Assembly (NCBI GenBank): GCA_037447655.1
Contig: JBBHKE010000777.1
Location: 1-64,000, forward strand
Direction: 5' to 3'
Source of the DNA: Zygnema cylindricum
Taxonomy: Eukaryota; Streptophyta; Zygnematophyceae; Zygnematales; Zygnemataceae
Length of the DNA: 64,000 bases
This document shows, piece after piece, positions 12,101 to 25,129 of this stretch. A program made the translations under genes and the position numbers. Position 1 is the first letter of the stretch, and each line of letters starts with the position of its first letter. The notes beneath the pieces are model-generated. The model searched no databases. It was given only the letters and a program-made list of their open reading frames with translations, and was not told the origin of the DNA.

Positions 12101-13519
12101 CGTGATGATTTCTGACTTTTTGGCTTCTGCGGGAAAACCCGTTTATCCAGGAAGAAAAAAAAAAATACAAGTGGCAAAATGAGAAAAATCACACTCGACC
12201 AAGGAAAAAAAAAATATTACCCTGAACCCCAAAAATTTCGAAACTTACATACGTACGGTCTGGTACACATTGTATGAGCATCGCACGAGTAAATGGTTTT
12301 TTTGTTTATTTTTTTGGCAGTGTGTGTGATATCACCTGTTTTTTCTGTTCAAGTAGAGTAGCTGTCACGTAGACGGCCGCTTTCAATATATTCACGCTAG
12401 CAATGTGTCGCAACAAAGATGTACTTTTTGGATACTGTACTTTTTTTGTCGCGTAGTTCAGAAATAGAGTTTTAGGGTGTTTCCCGAGATAGAAGGTAAG
12501 TGGGTGGATATATAACTCGTTTTGATACAAATGCCAGCCAAGCCGGAAATGCTTTGTCGTTATCTGTCGTAAATACTAAATAGTTTGATCCGTAACCGTA
12601 TTGAATCTAGTAAAGCCTTGGATTACCAGACATTCGACACCGGTTTATACCCGATCACAAATTTATAATGTGAAATGATTATTACTAATATGCCGTACCC
12701 ACTACCCACGATGCCGAAATAGTCGTGCGAAAACAGTTTGGAGACACTTGAGTAATTCTGCTCGTTTGCAGGCGTATTATACTGGGAAAAGCCCATATAA
12801 TACGTGTATCGTACAGCATAAACTTCATATAGCGTTTCTAATACCGCACTTTTGAACTATGAAATGAACTAGCGCAGTCAAAGCTTTGTCAGAATTGAAA
12901 AAGACAAAGGAAGAAGCAGGTTGAGCATTATCACCTAATTGCAACTTTGCAAGCCTAGACTAAGAGAAGGCAGCCATAGCAAGTAGATCTCGCACTAGTT
13001 TCCTTAGAAAGCCAACAGGTAGGCTCTTGTAGGCATGCTTCAACGCACGGACGTGTTTTTAGTAAGGAAGTATTTTGGTAAGCTATTAGTTTGAATAGTA
13101 TTTAGTGGCTTATTTCATTAGGAAGACCTTGCATCTCTTTATTTATTTTGTATTAGGAGATGATTTTGTTGAAGGTGTTTTTCTGATTCTTACTCATTAC
13201 AGGGAAGCCTGGCAAGGGTAGGAGGTTTTAAGGGATCCTCAAATCGCTAAACCTACATCCATTTATCCTGTTTTTTTACAAAGGAGATGAGATGTTGGTT
13301 TATCGAAGATAAGTTTGGAAAAAAAGGAGATAATTTTATTTTTTTCCAATCTTTTCCAAACTCTATCTATTTGTGGTTCCCTGTCCTCTTTGTCTTGCCA
13401 GGCTTTCTTTCTTTCTATTTTCTTTTTTTTCATTTATTTATTTTGCTCACCTAGTCCAAGTTAAGTTCAGCCTTTTGATACGTTTTTTCTTCTTAGTCTT
13501 TTGTTTAGCTCTGTTAATC
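9104..13519. other. gene-poor DNA rich in GTAC/TACGG words
   Basis: This is about 4.4 kb without a supportable gene. GTAC-containing words (GTACTGTAC, CGTACGG) recur throughout, as in the repeats at 44.6-46.8 and 60.5-64 kb, so it is probably decayed repeat DNA. The part just before 13520 should contain the promoter and leader of the AP2/ERF gene. A long T/C-rich stretch at 13370-13510 fits a 5' UTR. I could not place a TATA box with confidence. Confidence 0.45.
9597..9680 (-). repeat. tRNA-like sequence, possible SINE head
   Basis: On the minus strand CCAACTGGTAGCGG (A-box/D-arm like) is followed by GGGTTCGAAAGTCC (B-box/T-arm like) at about the spacing found in a tRNA. The stems are imperfect and no intact acceptor stem is visible. 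I read it as a tRNA pseudogene or tRNA-derived SINE head. Confidence 0.35.
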
Positions 13520-14926
13520 ATGACTACAGTAGGGAGATATGGAACATTTGGAAACAGTAGTGTCCACACTAATCAGGATATGGTGGACTTAATGCGCAAG
13601 CTCTTAGCTTCTGGAGGATCAACCAATCAGAGTCAAGCTTTTCAGCAGTCTCCTTTGACGCGCCAGCATACCTATATGTCGCAGCAGCAACCTTCCTTGC
13701 CATACGACAGAACTCCTTCGCCACATCAGCCATCTTCTTTTCAATATCAGCAGTCTTCCCTGCCTCTGCAGCAATCTTCAATGTCGCTTCACGAGTCTTC
13801 TCTGCAACAAAATTCCCTTTTGCCACATCAGCAGTCTCCTCAGTATCAACAGTCTTCCCTACCATATGAGCAGTCTAATTCATTTCAACAGTCTCCTCCA
13901 TATCAGCAGTCCTCTTCATCTCATCAGTCCTCTGGACCATATCAGCAGTCTTCCGTTCTGTATCAGGATCCTTTCGCACCATATCAAGAGTCTTCCGTAC
14001 CGTATCAGGAGTCTCCATCTTACCTGCAGTCTCCCCTGCCTAGTCATCAGGCGTCTCTGCCTCCATCTCCCATATCGTCTCCTGGATTACCTGAAGATAC
14101 GTCAAATTCGTTCAATTCTGCAGCTGGTTTAATGGACACTTCCACTTGTTCTCCCTCCATTGTTTCTCGACAGCGAGATCTCCTGATTTTGGCGGCAATC
14201 AAAGAGGAACTGATGATGCGAGCTCCGAATCTCACGTGGGAGCAGCTCTGTCTCTATGATCGTCTCACCGCTTTACAGAAGTCCATCATCACCGGTTCTC
14301 TGGAAGTTTCGGCATCCGACTTCACGCAGCTCGTGAACCAGAAAATGTCATCTCAAGTGCTGCTGGACCGCAATGGCGGAGGTCATGAAGATGCAGAAGT
14401 GGTGTTTCAGCCTCAATCTGCCAAACGGGCAAAAATTGAACCTGCAGAAATTGTGAGTGTCGGGTTTGGACTGAATCGATCTGTCGGTGAGGCCAATGGA
14501 ATGAACAACATTGCTCCAGGGGCAATGCCACCAAGATACAAGGGCGTCCGCCAGCGGAAATGGGGTAAATGGGTCTCTGAAATTCGTGAACCTAAGAAGA
14601 GGTCCAGGATTTGGCTCGGATCATATGATACTGCAGAGGAGGCTGCTCGAGTGTACGATGTGGCGGCAAGAATGCTTCGAGGCAGAAAAGCTTCTCTGAA
14701 CTTTCCTGGAAGTTTTCGAGAAGTTCCGCTACCCCCGTCTACAGCTGAGACCTTAATGAAGGCCAGTAAGGCAGCGGCTGCTGTTTTGGATATCCCTCCT
14801 TCGGACATATTTGCGCCATGCAACGGAACAGGAGTTAGAATGGAGAATGGAATAGGAAATGAATCAGAGAACGGAACAGATAATGGGACAGAGAACGAAT
14901 CAGGATCTTATGACAGTTCTGTTTGA
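13520..14926 (+). CDS. AP2/ERF transcription factor (DREB-type)
   Basis: This is an intact single-exon protein of 468 residues. The first ATG is at 13520. The open frame continues upstream without an ATG and is hydrophobic T/C-rich sequence, so I treat that as leader. Residues about 40-220 are an extremely Gln/Ser/Pro-rich region built of repeated YQQSS-like units, a probable activation domain. A conserved-looking helical block follows ([19 protein letters not shown]). A basic stretch, SAKRAKIEP, could be a nuclear localisation signal. The AP2 domain spans residues about 338-397, with [33 protein letters not shown] and the closing LNFPG. Val in WVSEIR is typical of the DREB side of the family. 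A short Asn/Glu-rich tail ends the protein. It should bind GCC/DRE-type DNA in the nucleus. The stimulus cannot be told from sequence. Confidence 0.93.
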   Translation: MTTVGRYGTFGNSSVHTNQDMVDLMRKLLASGGSTNQSQAFQQSPLTRQHTYMSQQQPSLPYDRTPSPHQPSSFQYQQSSLPLQQSSMSLHESSLQQNSLLPHQQSPQYQQSSLPYEQSNSFQQSPPYQQSSSSHQSSGPYQQSSVLYQDPFAPYQESSVPYQESPSYLQSPLPSHQASLPPSPISSPGLPEDTSNSFNSAAGLMDTSTCSPSIVSRQRDLLILAAIKEELMMRAPNLTWEQLCLYDRLTALQKSIITGSLEVSASDFTQLVNQKMSSQVLLDRNGGGHEDAEVVFQPQSAKRAKIEPAEIVSVGFGLNRSVGEANGMNNIAPGAMPPRYKGVRQRKWGKWVSEIREPKKRSRIWLGSYDTAEEAARVYDVAARMLRGRKASLNFPGSFREVPLPPSTAETLMKASKAAAAVLDIPPSDIFAPCNGTGVRMENGIGNESENGTDNGTENESGSYDSSV

Positions 14927-16077
14927 ATCAAACTGTTTGGGCAACGAATCATGGGAGATGAGGTTTGAAGAGTTTTTATTCGCCGTATGTATATTTTGTG
15001 TGCATGTAGTGCATAGGGCAATGTACGATAGTTAAAAAAGTGTTTAGCCAGCAATCATGTGTTTCTGTGAATCGCTAGCAATCAGTCCTAAAACAGGAGC
15101 TTAGACGAGTTAGGTTTGCTTGACTGCGATTCAGATTACATGATTTCTTGTATAGGCACTTGAAAATATTAGGGTTTTGTTTGGCAGCTTTGCTGTTGGG
15201 AGTGGGCACTTATCGTGACAGCAATAGCATAAGTTTTACAGAGGCTGGAAGAAAAGACAGGTTTTAGATTGGGAGTTTAATTAAAGCTTTGGATTGGGAG
15301 TTGCTGGGCCTGGAATCATGTGGTCGAAAGGGTCTGGATCAGGTTTGAAGCACATTGTGCTTGGAACTGATCCCGGTCACATGATGGCAGGCCAAAGCAT
15401 TCTTCCCTTTTCTTTGGTGTTAGGTGACTCAACTACAAGTAAGTTGGTAGGTTCGACTTCAGGAGTGGTTAAGCTATGGCTATGGATTGTTGAATGGCTG
15501 GGTGGGTTTCAATAACATTTTAACTTTTTCTGAGATCTACAGTGTCAATGTGTTTTTTTATGTTTGATAATGCCTTAACTCGCTTGTAAATTCGTTTTAT
15601 CGTTTGTGTTTTTGCTTCTACTGAAGGTTTTTGTTTTGACAATTGGTTGTGGTTTTGCTTGTTTGAGGAATCTAAGTTATATTGTTGCTATCATTTTTAT
15701 TCTTGAATCATCTTGGATATCCTTGGCCGGCCTGTTGTATCTGTTGATTTGCCTTACGGATAACACTGATAGGTTGATTGCGATGTCAAAGACTTACCCT
15801 TCAAGTGTAAATTCTACAATGTTTACAGTTTTTTTAGTATTTGTATGTTCAGTTCACCCTAAAAACTGGACAATTCACTCTCATTGTTAGAGGGAATTTT
15901 TTCAATGTAATTACACTCTGAAGTTGGTACTTTTTGGCCGTGTGAGAGTGAGGGCGGATGTTGCTGGTCTTGTTGTCTTTGTAACGTGGCGATGATGTTT
16001 TTATCATTTTATGGCTGTCTCCTAAATTTGAAACCCACTTTTATTGAGAGATGAACTGACTTTCAGTGTATCCACAG

Positions 16078-16196
16078 ATGAAGAGAAACCAGGAGATAAT
16101 GTGGACCCTTTCAAGCCCAGGGAACTCAAGCGGAGAGGAGAACCTCATGACAGAACCAGGGAAAACTATTAATGCCCACAAAATGGACAATTTAAG
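16078..16196 (+). other. exon-like segment
   Basis: A 119-nt stretch lies between a good acceptor (TATCCACAG) and a donor (GGTACA) and is much less T-rich than its surroundings. Two frames are open: one from an ATG at its first base through the donor, another ending in TAA before it. I recognise no domain. It could be a 3'-UTR or alternative exon of the AP2/ERF gene, or chance. Confidence 0.25.
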
Positions 16197-17341
16197 GTAC
16201 AATACGGACCTTGTTTTTAGGCATGAACTCTGTTTATTGTAGGGCTGCAAATACATTAACATGTAAACTGGTGCTGTTTTTTTGTGTTATAAATTCTGCC
16301 AAACATTGCTGAAATTTAGGAAATTGCGGAGCAGGTTAGGGTATGGTTTGGTAGCTATTGTTTGGGTTTTGCTTTTTGTTACTGGTTTTATGTTGGTTGC
16401 TCCTTTTCACCTCCTTCAATTGTTTGTCGTTTTTGCCGTTCACTTTCTCTCCAATTGTTGTGCATTGTCTGTTTGTTTGATTTGTTTTTTCAGTTTCGTT
16501 TTGCGTTTCCATTCTTTTATTTCCATGTATTCAGATGGTTTACCATTTCCTGTTTTTAATTACTTTTGTTGTTAATTATGGTGTCTTGACCATGACATCA
16601 GGGAGAATTACCGAACTACTATGGGAAGATTTTTGTGGTATTCTTCCTTTTATCTTTCTATAATAAGTTCCGTTAATGTAACATACAACTTTTTGACAGG
16701 CTGAAAAAGTTGTATAAGTAAAAGCTGTTCTGAGCTGTATAAGCTTTTCGAGTACTAAATGGCATACTTGGACTTCGCTATAAGGTTACTGAGCCTTTCC
16801 TGTAAAACTGCTGAAAACTCCTGGAAAAACTTTGTTAATTAAGGGTTCAAGTTATATTGAGCGCTTAATTTGTAACGTCGTTGCTTGACACACTGTTCTG
16901 TGGTAGTGTTAGAAATACTCTTTCCTCTTGAATAAATGTGTAACTCGCTTTCTAGTTAACAGCTATTAAGTTTCTTTAGTTGAGTCTGTGCTCTACTCGT
17001 GGTACTTTTGTACCGTGAATTCATTCAGCTAAAGAGGATCTGAAATAATATTGCATTTAACAATATAGTCAAATTCAACAGTAGCGTCTTCATTCAGAGA
17101 GACATTTGATCAAGTCATGGGAATGAAATCCTTTAAATAAACTTATTTTTTTCTGACGTTTCTGCTTGTTTTGACCCTTTTTTTGGATTAGAGCAACTGA
17201 ACCGGTCTCACAACTCCATAACGGTGGAAACAGGTGAAGTGCTCCATCATGAACTAAAATCAAGATGTTTGAAAAAAAAATGTGCCGAAATTTCTTACAG
17301 AACATCCTATTAAGCAATAGAAATCTGAGAGAAAAACAGTA

Positions 17342-17530
17342 TCATGCCATGTTGTGTCTTCTTACACGCAAGGCTTTTGCCTTGGGTTTTAACAATTTCA
17401 GTTCTCTGAGGGGATTGGTACTCTGAATCGTTTTAAGATTATATTTTTTGCCTCTGACCACAGAATATCGCTGTTTTTTCCTTAACGTTAACTCTTTACA
17501 AGCTTCATAATCAGCGACATCACCCCGGAA
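17342..17530 (-). other. possible terminal exon of an unknown minus-strand gene
   Basis: On the minus strand an acceptor-like GATTCAG precedes 63 open codons ending in TGA. The peptide is strongly basic with ordinary codon variety (KELTLRKKQRYSVVRGKK), unlike the low-complexity frames nearby. I found no upstream exon and recognise no family. Confidence 0.25.
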
Positions 17531-17861
17531 CTGAATCAGAATCAACAACATCATATTAAAATAACGTAAAATCCAATGCCAATAATTTCTCCACTCTAAT
17601 AACATTTTTCGGTGTAGCGAAAAAACTTGTTTAAGCGAATTATTGAGCTTTTCGTGAAATTACGTTTTAGGGAGTGTGAAAATCTTTGATTGTTTTTTCC
17701 CGTTTCTTATATTGAGAAGGTGAGGGGTTTTGTACCCTTCAAAACCCTAAAACTTTGAAAAACCCTAAGAAGTGTCAAGAAACCCTAAAAGTCGCTGACT
17801 ATTTTGATGTTTAGTCCTAAGAAATTTTCAGAACTGGCGTCTTTCACCCGAGCATTTTGTT

Positions 17862-18095
17862 GGAGAGGGAGGGAAGGGGAGAGAAGGAGAAGGGAGGAAG
17901 GGGGGGGGGGAAGAGAGGGAAGGGAGAGGGGGCGCAAGGTGAAGCAATAGGAGGCGAGGGGGGTCGAAGGGAGGTGAGGGGACGTGAGCGCGAGGGAGAG
18001 TGAGGGGGAAAGAGAGAGAGGGAGAGTGCAATAGGGAGAGAGAGAGGAAGAGGGTGAGGGAGTGCGCCAGAGGGAGAGAGGGCAAGAGGGAAGTG
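17862..18095. repeat. G/A-rich simple-sequence tract
   Basis: An almost uninterrupted GGGAGA/GAGGG mixture. Frames through it encode only Pro/Ser/Leu low complexity on the minus strand. Confidence 0.8.
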
Positions 18096-18322
18096 AGGGA
18101 GAGAGCAGATATAAATACGGATTACGTACTTTGAGTTTGTGGTATGGTACTTTTATCTAAGGTTTTAGGAAATTGGAATTGAATGCCAAAACAATTTCGG
18201 AAAACCCCAAAAGGGCCGTGGAGGAAATTTCTAGGAGAGTTTGTACGCATTTCAGCTATGAATTCCGTATTTCTATTTCAGGACCATAATCTGCCACGTC
18301 TCCTGGCACTAAATTAGAATGA

Positions 18323-18383
18323 TTGACGCTAATTTTTTCTTTACACTAATAATTTCTATACGCTAATAACGATTCAAGGTGTA
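18323..18383. repeat. remnant of foldback element family F
   Basis: It contains TTGACGCTAAT and, 40 bp later, CGCTAATAACGATTC followed by GGTGTA. These match the terminal inverted repeat of the foldback element at 59093-59309. It lies just beside the breakpoint of the duplicated F-box segment. Confidence 0.5.
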
Positions 18384-18451
18384 GTTAGTTGGAATCATGC
18401 AGACCTCTTACATTTTGTTTGTTTTTCTTATATTTACATTTTTTGTTGCAG

Positions 18452-18800
18452 GCCAATAGAAGATATCTCCGATGAAGCTCTCCTTCTCTTGAAGGAAAAC
18501 TCTCCTTTTTTGCGATGTTTGAGTTTGACTTATGAGCGTCCAAATGATGGTGGTATAACAGACAGAGGAATGGAATATCTTTCCTTTTGCTCTCGGCTTC
18601 AAACATTAAGTATTGAAAACAGTAACATTGGGGGATCTGGCTTATATCACTTGGAAAAGCGATGCTTGTGGTTAAATCTTTTGGTAATACGGACAGATGT
18701 GAACAATGGTGCAGAAATATCGAGAATTATTCGGGAGTTAGAGTTTCAAAATAGGGGCTGTTCTGTGAAACTACTTGTAAATACTGTGGGAGTTGTATGA
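18452..18800 (+). pseudogene. orphan exon 2 of an F-box-like/LRR gene
   Basis: After an acceptor (TTTTGTTGCAG) it encodes the C-terminal LRR segment found in exon 2 of the genes at 31466-33509 and 39058-41096: a PIEDISDEALLLLKENSP start, then GITDRGMEYLSFCS, then HLEKRCLWLN, ending at TGA 18798-18800. The frame is intact, but no exon 1 exists upstream; the nearest upstream gene is AP2/ERF. Homology to the minus-strand copy includes about 65 bp of intron before the acceptor and several hundred bp of 3' flank to about 19020. It is therefore a truncated segmental duplicate, closer to the minus-strand copy than to the intact gene by residues such as GGITDRG and CLWLN. Confidence 0.85.
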
Positions 18801-19079
18801 AATTGACAATGGGTGGACCTGATGAGAATGCTGCTTAGAGCCTTTTGATTGGCCACAAGGTCACAAAGGTACATTTCAAAGTTTGATTTCAACTTGTTTT
18901 TTCCGAGTTTCAAAATTTTATCCAATTTTGGGTGTTGACGAGTTCACGTGATTTTTTTAACTTAGTTTGGCAAGTTTCTGGCTGAATACTGCAAAGTTAA
19001 CTAGTCATAAGGGGACAAAGAGAGTAACTGTCGATGAGTACCTTTTGTGAAATTTTGTGAATACTGTACGACTAGTTGT

Positions 19080-21186
<2,107 letters not shown>

Positions 21187-21482
21187 CACAATCCACAACT
21201 ACAAAGAAAGTAAACTTGACACTGGAATTAATGGGGCGGACTTTATTAAAAAGCGCAATGGTAAACCATCTGAGTCCATAGGAACAAAAGGAAATAGCAT
21301 TGCTAAAACTGAAAAAACCACATGACGAGGGAATAAACAAAATGGAAAATCAAGGCAAAAACGACGTAAATACAAAAGGTTGGTAGGGAAATCGAAAACA
21401 CCCAAAATAGCAAAACCCAGCAAACAAAACATCAAAGGAAAAAACTAACACGTATAAAAAAACCCCCAACATAACTAAAAAT

Positions 21483-22637
21483 CTACGGAAAGCAACCACG
21501 TAAGTCCTCGAATCCCGGAGGAGCACGAGGAGGAAGTTCCGGAACACGCCGTCGATCCATAACGGCAATAGACGATCGAAGTAATATAGAAGCCAACACC
21601 CGTTGTAGGGCCACAGAAAAACGTTGACGAAAAAAAGAAGTAAGGACTGAAACAGAAGGGCTCCCAAGTCCCCGCCTCTCGAACGAGCGCCGACCACAAG
21701 TACGGAAAAAATCATCCAAAGCCACACCCAAACAACCAAATATCTCGATCGCCATCGGAATGAAGCCATCCATAGCGTCACGACGGGCATAATCACGCTC
21801 CTTCCTTTTAGCCGCGTCACGAGCGGCCATTCCCACATGCCGAGCCGCTTGGTTGACAACTGTAGTTGATGTAGGGTTAGCCAAAACAATGTCACCAAAT
21901 GTACGACGCGCACCATCAAGTAAAACAAGGTCAATCTGACACGAAGGAATAATGTGAGAGACCTCCCGACGAACAGAAAAACCCCGCTCAGAAGAGATAG
22001 TAGCGATGGTGTCTCGAATCGTGTCGTGCGCCTGAATCAACTCTTTCCCGTGGGAGCAACGAAGCAAATGGACCCCGTCAGGCTGAAGAACGTGGCCACA
22101 AGAGCAAACAAGTGAGCCAAGCAAAGCTGGGTGAGGGTGGCCAAGCCAGAACCTAAGGGCCATCGTGAATTGAGCCGGGGTGAAACGAAGAGTGGATAAG
22201 ATAGGGACAGCCAATAACCAAGCTTCAGAGCCAAGTCCGCCACAAGACAGGAAGCGTGCACGCAAAGAATCGGAAGGAAGCGCCTCGAGAAGCTCGGATT
22301 TAATGGCGGCGAGAACCCGATCAGAAATGGATTCCTCAACACGTGCAACTAATGTCGTAACAAGAGTGGAAAATATCGGCATGTCCTCCATAGCAGCCTG
22401 ATTAAGTGAACGTGATGCATCCAAAAGGGACCGTTGGAAGGCGAGCTCACCATCTGAGACGCGGGGAACCACGGTCACAAGAATAGGAGTGTGCCCAGCC
22501 AAAAACGAGAGAGAATAGTGGAAGCAACAAGACACGAACTTCCCAAATAGGCGGTTGGAGAAACACGCGCCGTCGAGAGTAAACCCAAACCGCCAGCCGA
22601 GACAAAAAGAGAGGCTTGGGTGCGTGCCGCAGGCCAA
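21483..22637 (-). pseudogene. C-terminal zinc motif and endonuclease-like domain of the non-LTR element
   Basis: This is the longest open segment of the element (384 codons). It contains a C-x1-C-x9-H-x3-C motif (CSCGHVLQPDGVHLLRCSHG), followed by an Asp-containing segment (CQIDLVLLDG, then GDIVLANP) and FIPMAIEIFGCLG. The layout matches the C-terminal region of RT proteins with PD-(D/E)XK-like ends. In that family this domain nicks target DNA. Which Asp residues are catalytic here I cannot say. The frame continues upstream but is interrupted at 22637. Confidence 0.7.
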
Positions 22638-22782
22638 GACTCGCGATCAAAAGTTCGACGACCCAACAAAGTGTGGAGGACATCCATAAGGCAATCATCG
22701 AATGCAGAAAGTAACGACTCAAAAGATGGGATAGGAGGGGAAGTGCGAGAAGGGTAGGAGGGCCGGTGGGGGAAACACAGTG

Positions 22783-23389
22783 TCAGAGGGGATCAAAAAG
22801 GTGAGGAAGGTTGTCCACGTAGGACAAATCTGTCTGAAGAGCGGAATTGAGGAATTTCGTGACGTATGGATCAGAACCAAGCAGGCAACCCAACACAGGA
22901 ATGCCTTCGAAAGGAGGAGCCTGAAAACTAGGAGGGGGAGTGAAAGGAGGAGGAATAGGACGTGGGGACCAAACAACACACTTAGAGGGTTGGATCGAAA
23001 AATTGAGTTCGGCCAAGCGAGCCTTGAAAAAGTTATTGGCAGGTATAACTTGGTCTGAAGGACCAATAGAGGGCGCGGTAATGGGCTAGGGCAAACAAAG
23101 ACCCCCCCAGAGGATCTCCTTGACGGGTGCCAGTTGTGGAGGAAAGTGGGACCAAACCATCATCAGTGGAGAAAGAGAGGCTACTGCTCAGAGAATAAAA
23201 GGCTCTCACAAAAGGAAATATCTTGACAATCGGGGGAGGTGCAACCATAAGCTCCGAAAAAATGGCATTCCGTTTCAATGTATTAAAGGCATTAGAAACA
23301 TCCACCTTGAGAACTAACCAATCCGAATAGGCATCTAACAAAGCCCGGATTGTGTGGACCGCGGCCTCACAATCCCCTTGGGTTGCCAC
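22783..23389 (-). pseudogene. reverse transcriptase domain lacking the catalytic YADD block
   Basis: 23033-23389 has the RT finger/palm blocks VLKVDVSNAFNTLKR and GTRQGDPLGGSLFALAHYRAL. 22783-23016 has the following thumb-side block LNFSIQPSKCVVWSP. Between them the expected [FY]xDD segment is absent and the frame changes, so about 25-35 residues have been lost. This copy cannot polymerise DNA. Confidence 0.75.
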
Positions 23390-23457
23390 TCCGAACTGAT
23401 GAGGAGATAAATAATCATAGAAAGCGCACTGGATCTAGATGTAGATTGCACGGTCCA

Positions 23458-23927
23458 TCAATCGGTACAATACCTCGTCCATTGCAATAGGACGGATGCC
23501 CCCATTGGGTTTTGTGACAACCCCGAGGTGGGAGGCTGTGAGGAGATCGCAATTACGAGAAGGGACTGTGCCAGCAGCAATAAGGGAACATACTCAAAAA
23601 AACATGTCAAAGCCTCGAGCACCATATTCCAAAGGCAAACGTCGCAAAATAACTCATAAACAGTGTCTGAAGGACCCCCAGGTGAAAGATGTGGAGAAGT
23701 CGTAAGGGCTTTAATGAAAGATTCTCGATCCAAGAGAAAACACCCTGTCGGCTCGAAGGTGTGAATAGTGGGGGACTGAGGGGAAGGGCTGGCGGATTAA
23801 GAGCTCGGAGAATCTCAAAAGTCGCATCAGATCGAGGAGCATGACTAAAAGGCTGGAGGGCCCTAACCGCTCGAGAGAGTTCACCAACTCGGCCCAAATG
23901 TACCGCACGACGATAGAAGGATGGCAC
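23458..23927 (-). pseudogene. linker upstream of the non-LTR reverse transcriptase
   Basis: Two overlapping frames carry blocks typical of the region before RT in this element type: RVGELSRAVRALQP, ATFEILRALNPPALPLSPP and, in the next frame, SPGGPSDTVYELF. The frame breaks near 23610-23730. No enzymatic motif is visible. Confidence 0.5.
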
Positions 23928-23930
23928 ATC

Positions 23931-24346
23931 TGAAGTCCGAGATGTACGACGTGGTGTGAAAGAAGCACTCGCAACTCGATCCTCGTGCTTGGCATGAAGG
24001 GCTCGCGAATCACCTTGAAGGAATCAGCGACATCGAGCCATAGTTTCTCGGGCCTTACTACCACCGCCACGGCCAGTTAAGACTAGAACCCAAAGTGAGA
24101 ACATGAAGAGGAGGAGCCAAGGTCCAACATGCGACATCTGAAGTCCGAAATGTACGACGTGGTGTGAAAGAAGTACTCGCAACTCGATCCTCGTACTCTG
24201 CATTAAGGGCTCGCCAATAACCTCGAAGGAATCGGCGACATCGAGCCATAGTTTCTCGGGCCTCGCTACCACCGCCACGACCAATTAAGACTAGAACCCA
24301 AAGTGACAACATGAAAAGGAGGCGCCAAGGTCCAACATCCGTGGGA
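23931..24346. repeat. 208-bp tandem duplication inside the non-LTR element
   Basis: TGAAGTCCGA begins at 23931 and again at 24139. The two units are collinear with scattered substitutions through CCAAGGTCCAACAT. 208 is not a multiple of three, so the duplication itself shifts the frame. Confidence 0.85.
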
Positions 24347-24723
24347 TCCGAATAAATACAGGACAAAGGAAGGTGGAGGGCGTCCTGTACGATAATCTGC
24401 ACAGCCATCGGAATCCGCGTGTATACACGCGGACGGCGAGCTCCCAAATCATAAGCTCCGAGCACGTCTAAATCGCGAACAAATGCCCAATATTCGCTTG
24501 TAGGTCCGGACGGGAGTGTCGTGGAAGAAAAGGTACTAGAGGAAGGGTTGCTCAAGGCCAAAAATTGTTTACAACTTTTTGTATGTCGGGCAATGCCGGC
24601 ACCGGTCGCGAAATGGTTATGACACCCGTTACATTCTACCCGTGTTGAGGCTTTTGTACGAGGTTTAGGTGGAAGAGGTGAACGAGGGAGAAGAGGCGAG
24701 GATGCACGGCCAGACATGGTCAT
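24058..24723 (-). pseudogene. N-terminal zinc-finger segment of the non-LTR element
   Basis: It starts at an ATG (24723). Residues about 30-50 form a C-x2-C-x12-H-x3-C finger (CNGCHNHF then RHTKSC), as found at the N-termini of target-specific non-LTR elements, where it binds DNA. The downstream part repeats itself because of the tandem duplication at 23931-24346. Confidence 0.65.
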
Positions 24724-24782
24724 TGAATGAGAGGGAGAAGCATGGGACGTGATAGAGAGAGAGGAAGGGGGAAATGGGAAAG

Positions 24783-25129
24783 TGCCTCGAGAAGCTCGGA
24801 TTTAATAGCGGCGACAACCGGATCAGAAATGGATTCGTGAACACGCGCAACTGATGTCGTAACAAGAGTGGAAAAAATCAGCGTGTCCTCGATAGCAGCG
24901 CGATTAAGAGAACGTGATGCATCCAAAAGGGACCGTTGGAAGGCGAGCTCACCATCTTAAACACGGGGAACCACGGCCGCAAGAATAGGAGTGTCCCCAG
25001 CCAGAAAACGAGAGACAATAGTGGAAGCAACAAGGCACCAACTTCCCAAATAGGCGGCTGGAGCAACACGCGCCGTCGAGAGTAAACCCAAACCGCCAGC
25101 CGAGACAGGAAGAGAGGTTTGGATGCGAA
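24783..25129 (-). mobile_element. fragment of a second copy of the non-LTR element
   Basis: It aligns with 22281-22624 of the full element (GCCTCGAGAAGCTCGGATTT through AACCGCCAGCCGAGACA), with scattered substitutions. It is in the same orientation and truncated at both ends. Confidence 0.85.

Larger units (their letters stand above)
14927..18322. other. 3' region of the AP2/ERF gene and intergenic DNA
   Basis: The first part must hold the 3' UTR, but no single poly(A) signal stands out. T-rich, gene-free sequence follows to about 17.6 kb. Two exon-like stretches, at 16078-16196 and 17342-17530, are listed separately. A G/A-rich tract occupies about 17862-18095. Confidence 0.45.
21187..24723 (-). 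mobile_element. non-LTR retrotransposon with restriction-like C-terminus, degenerate
   Basis: On the minus strand the order is N-terminal zinc finger, linker, reverse transcriptase, thumb, then a C-terminal Cys/His motif plus a domain resembling the restriction-like endonuclease end of early-branching non-LTR elements. There are no LTRs and no N-terminal apurinic endonuclease. Frames are broken several times, the RT lacks its catalytic Asp-Asp block, and a 208-bp segment near the N-terminus is tandemly duplicated. The 3' end lies next to the (TG)n tract. I cannot name the clade. R2/NeSL/HERO-like architecture is the nearest comparison. Confidence 0.75.

Noticed and set aside
13373-13519. Upstream extension of the AP2/ERF frame, which looks like a membrane segment
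   Set aside because: It has no ATG, starts from GTG and is T/C-rich leader sequence. The protein begins at 13520.
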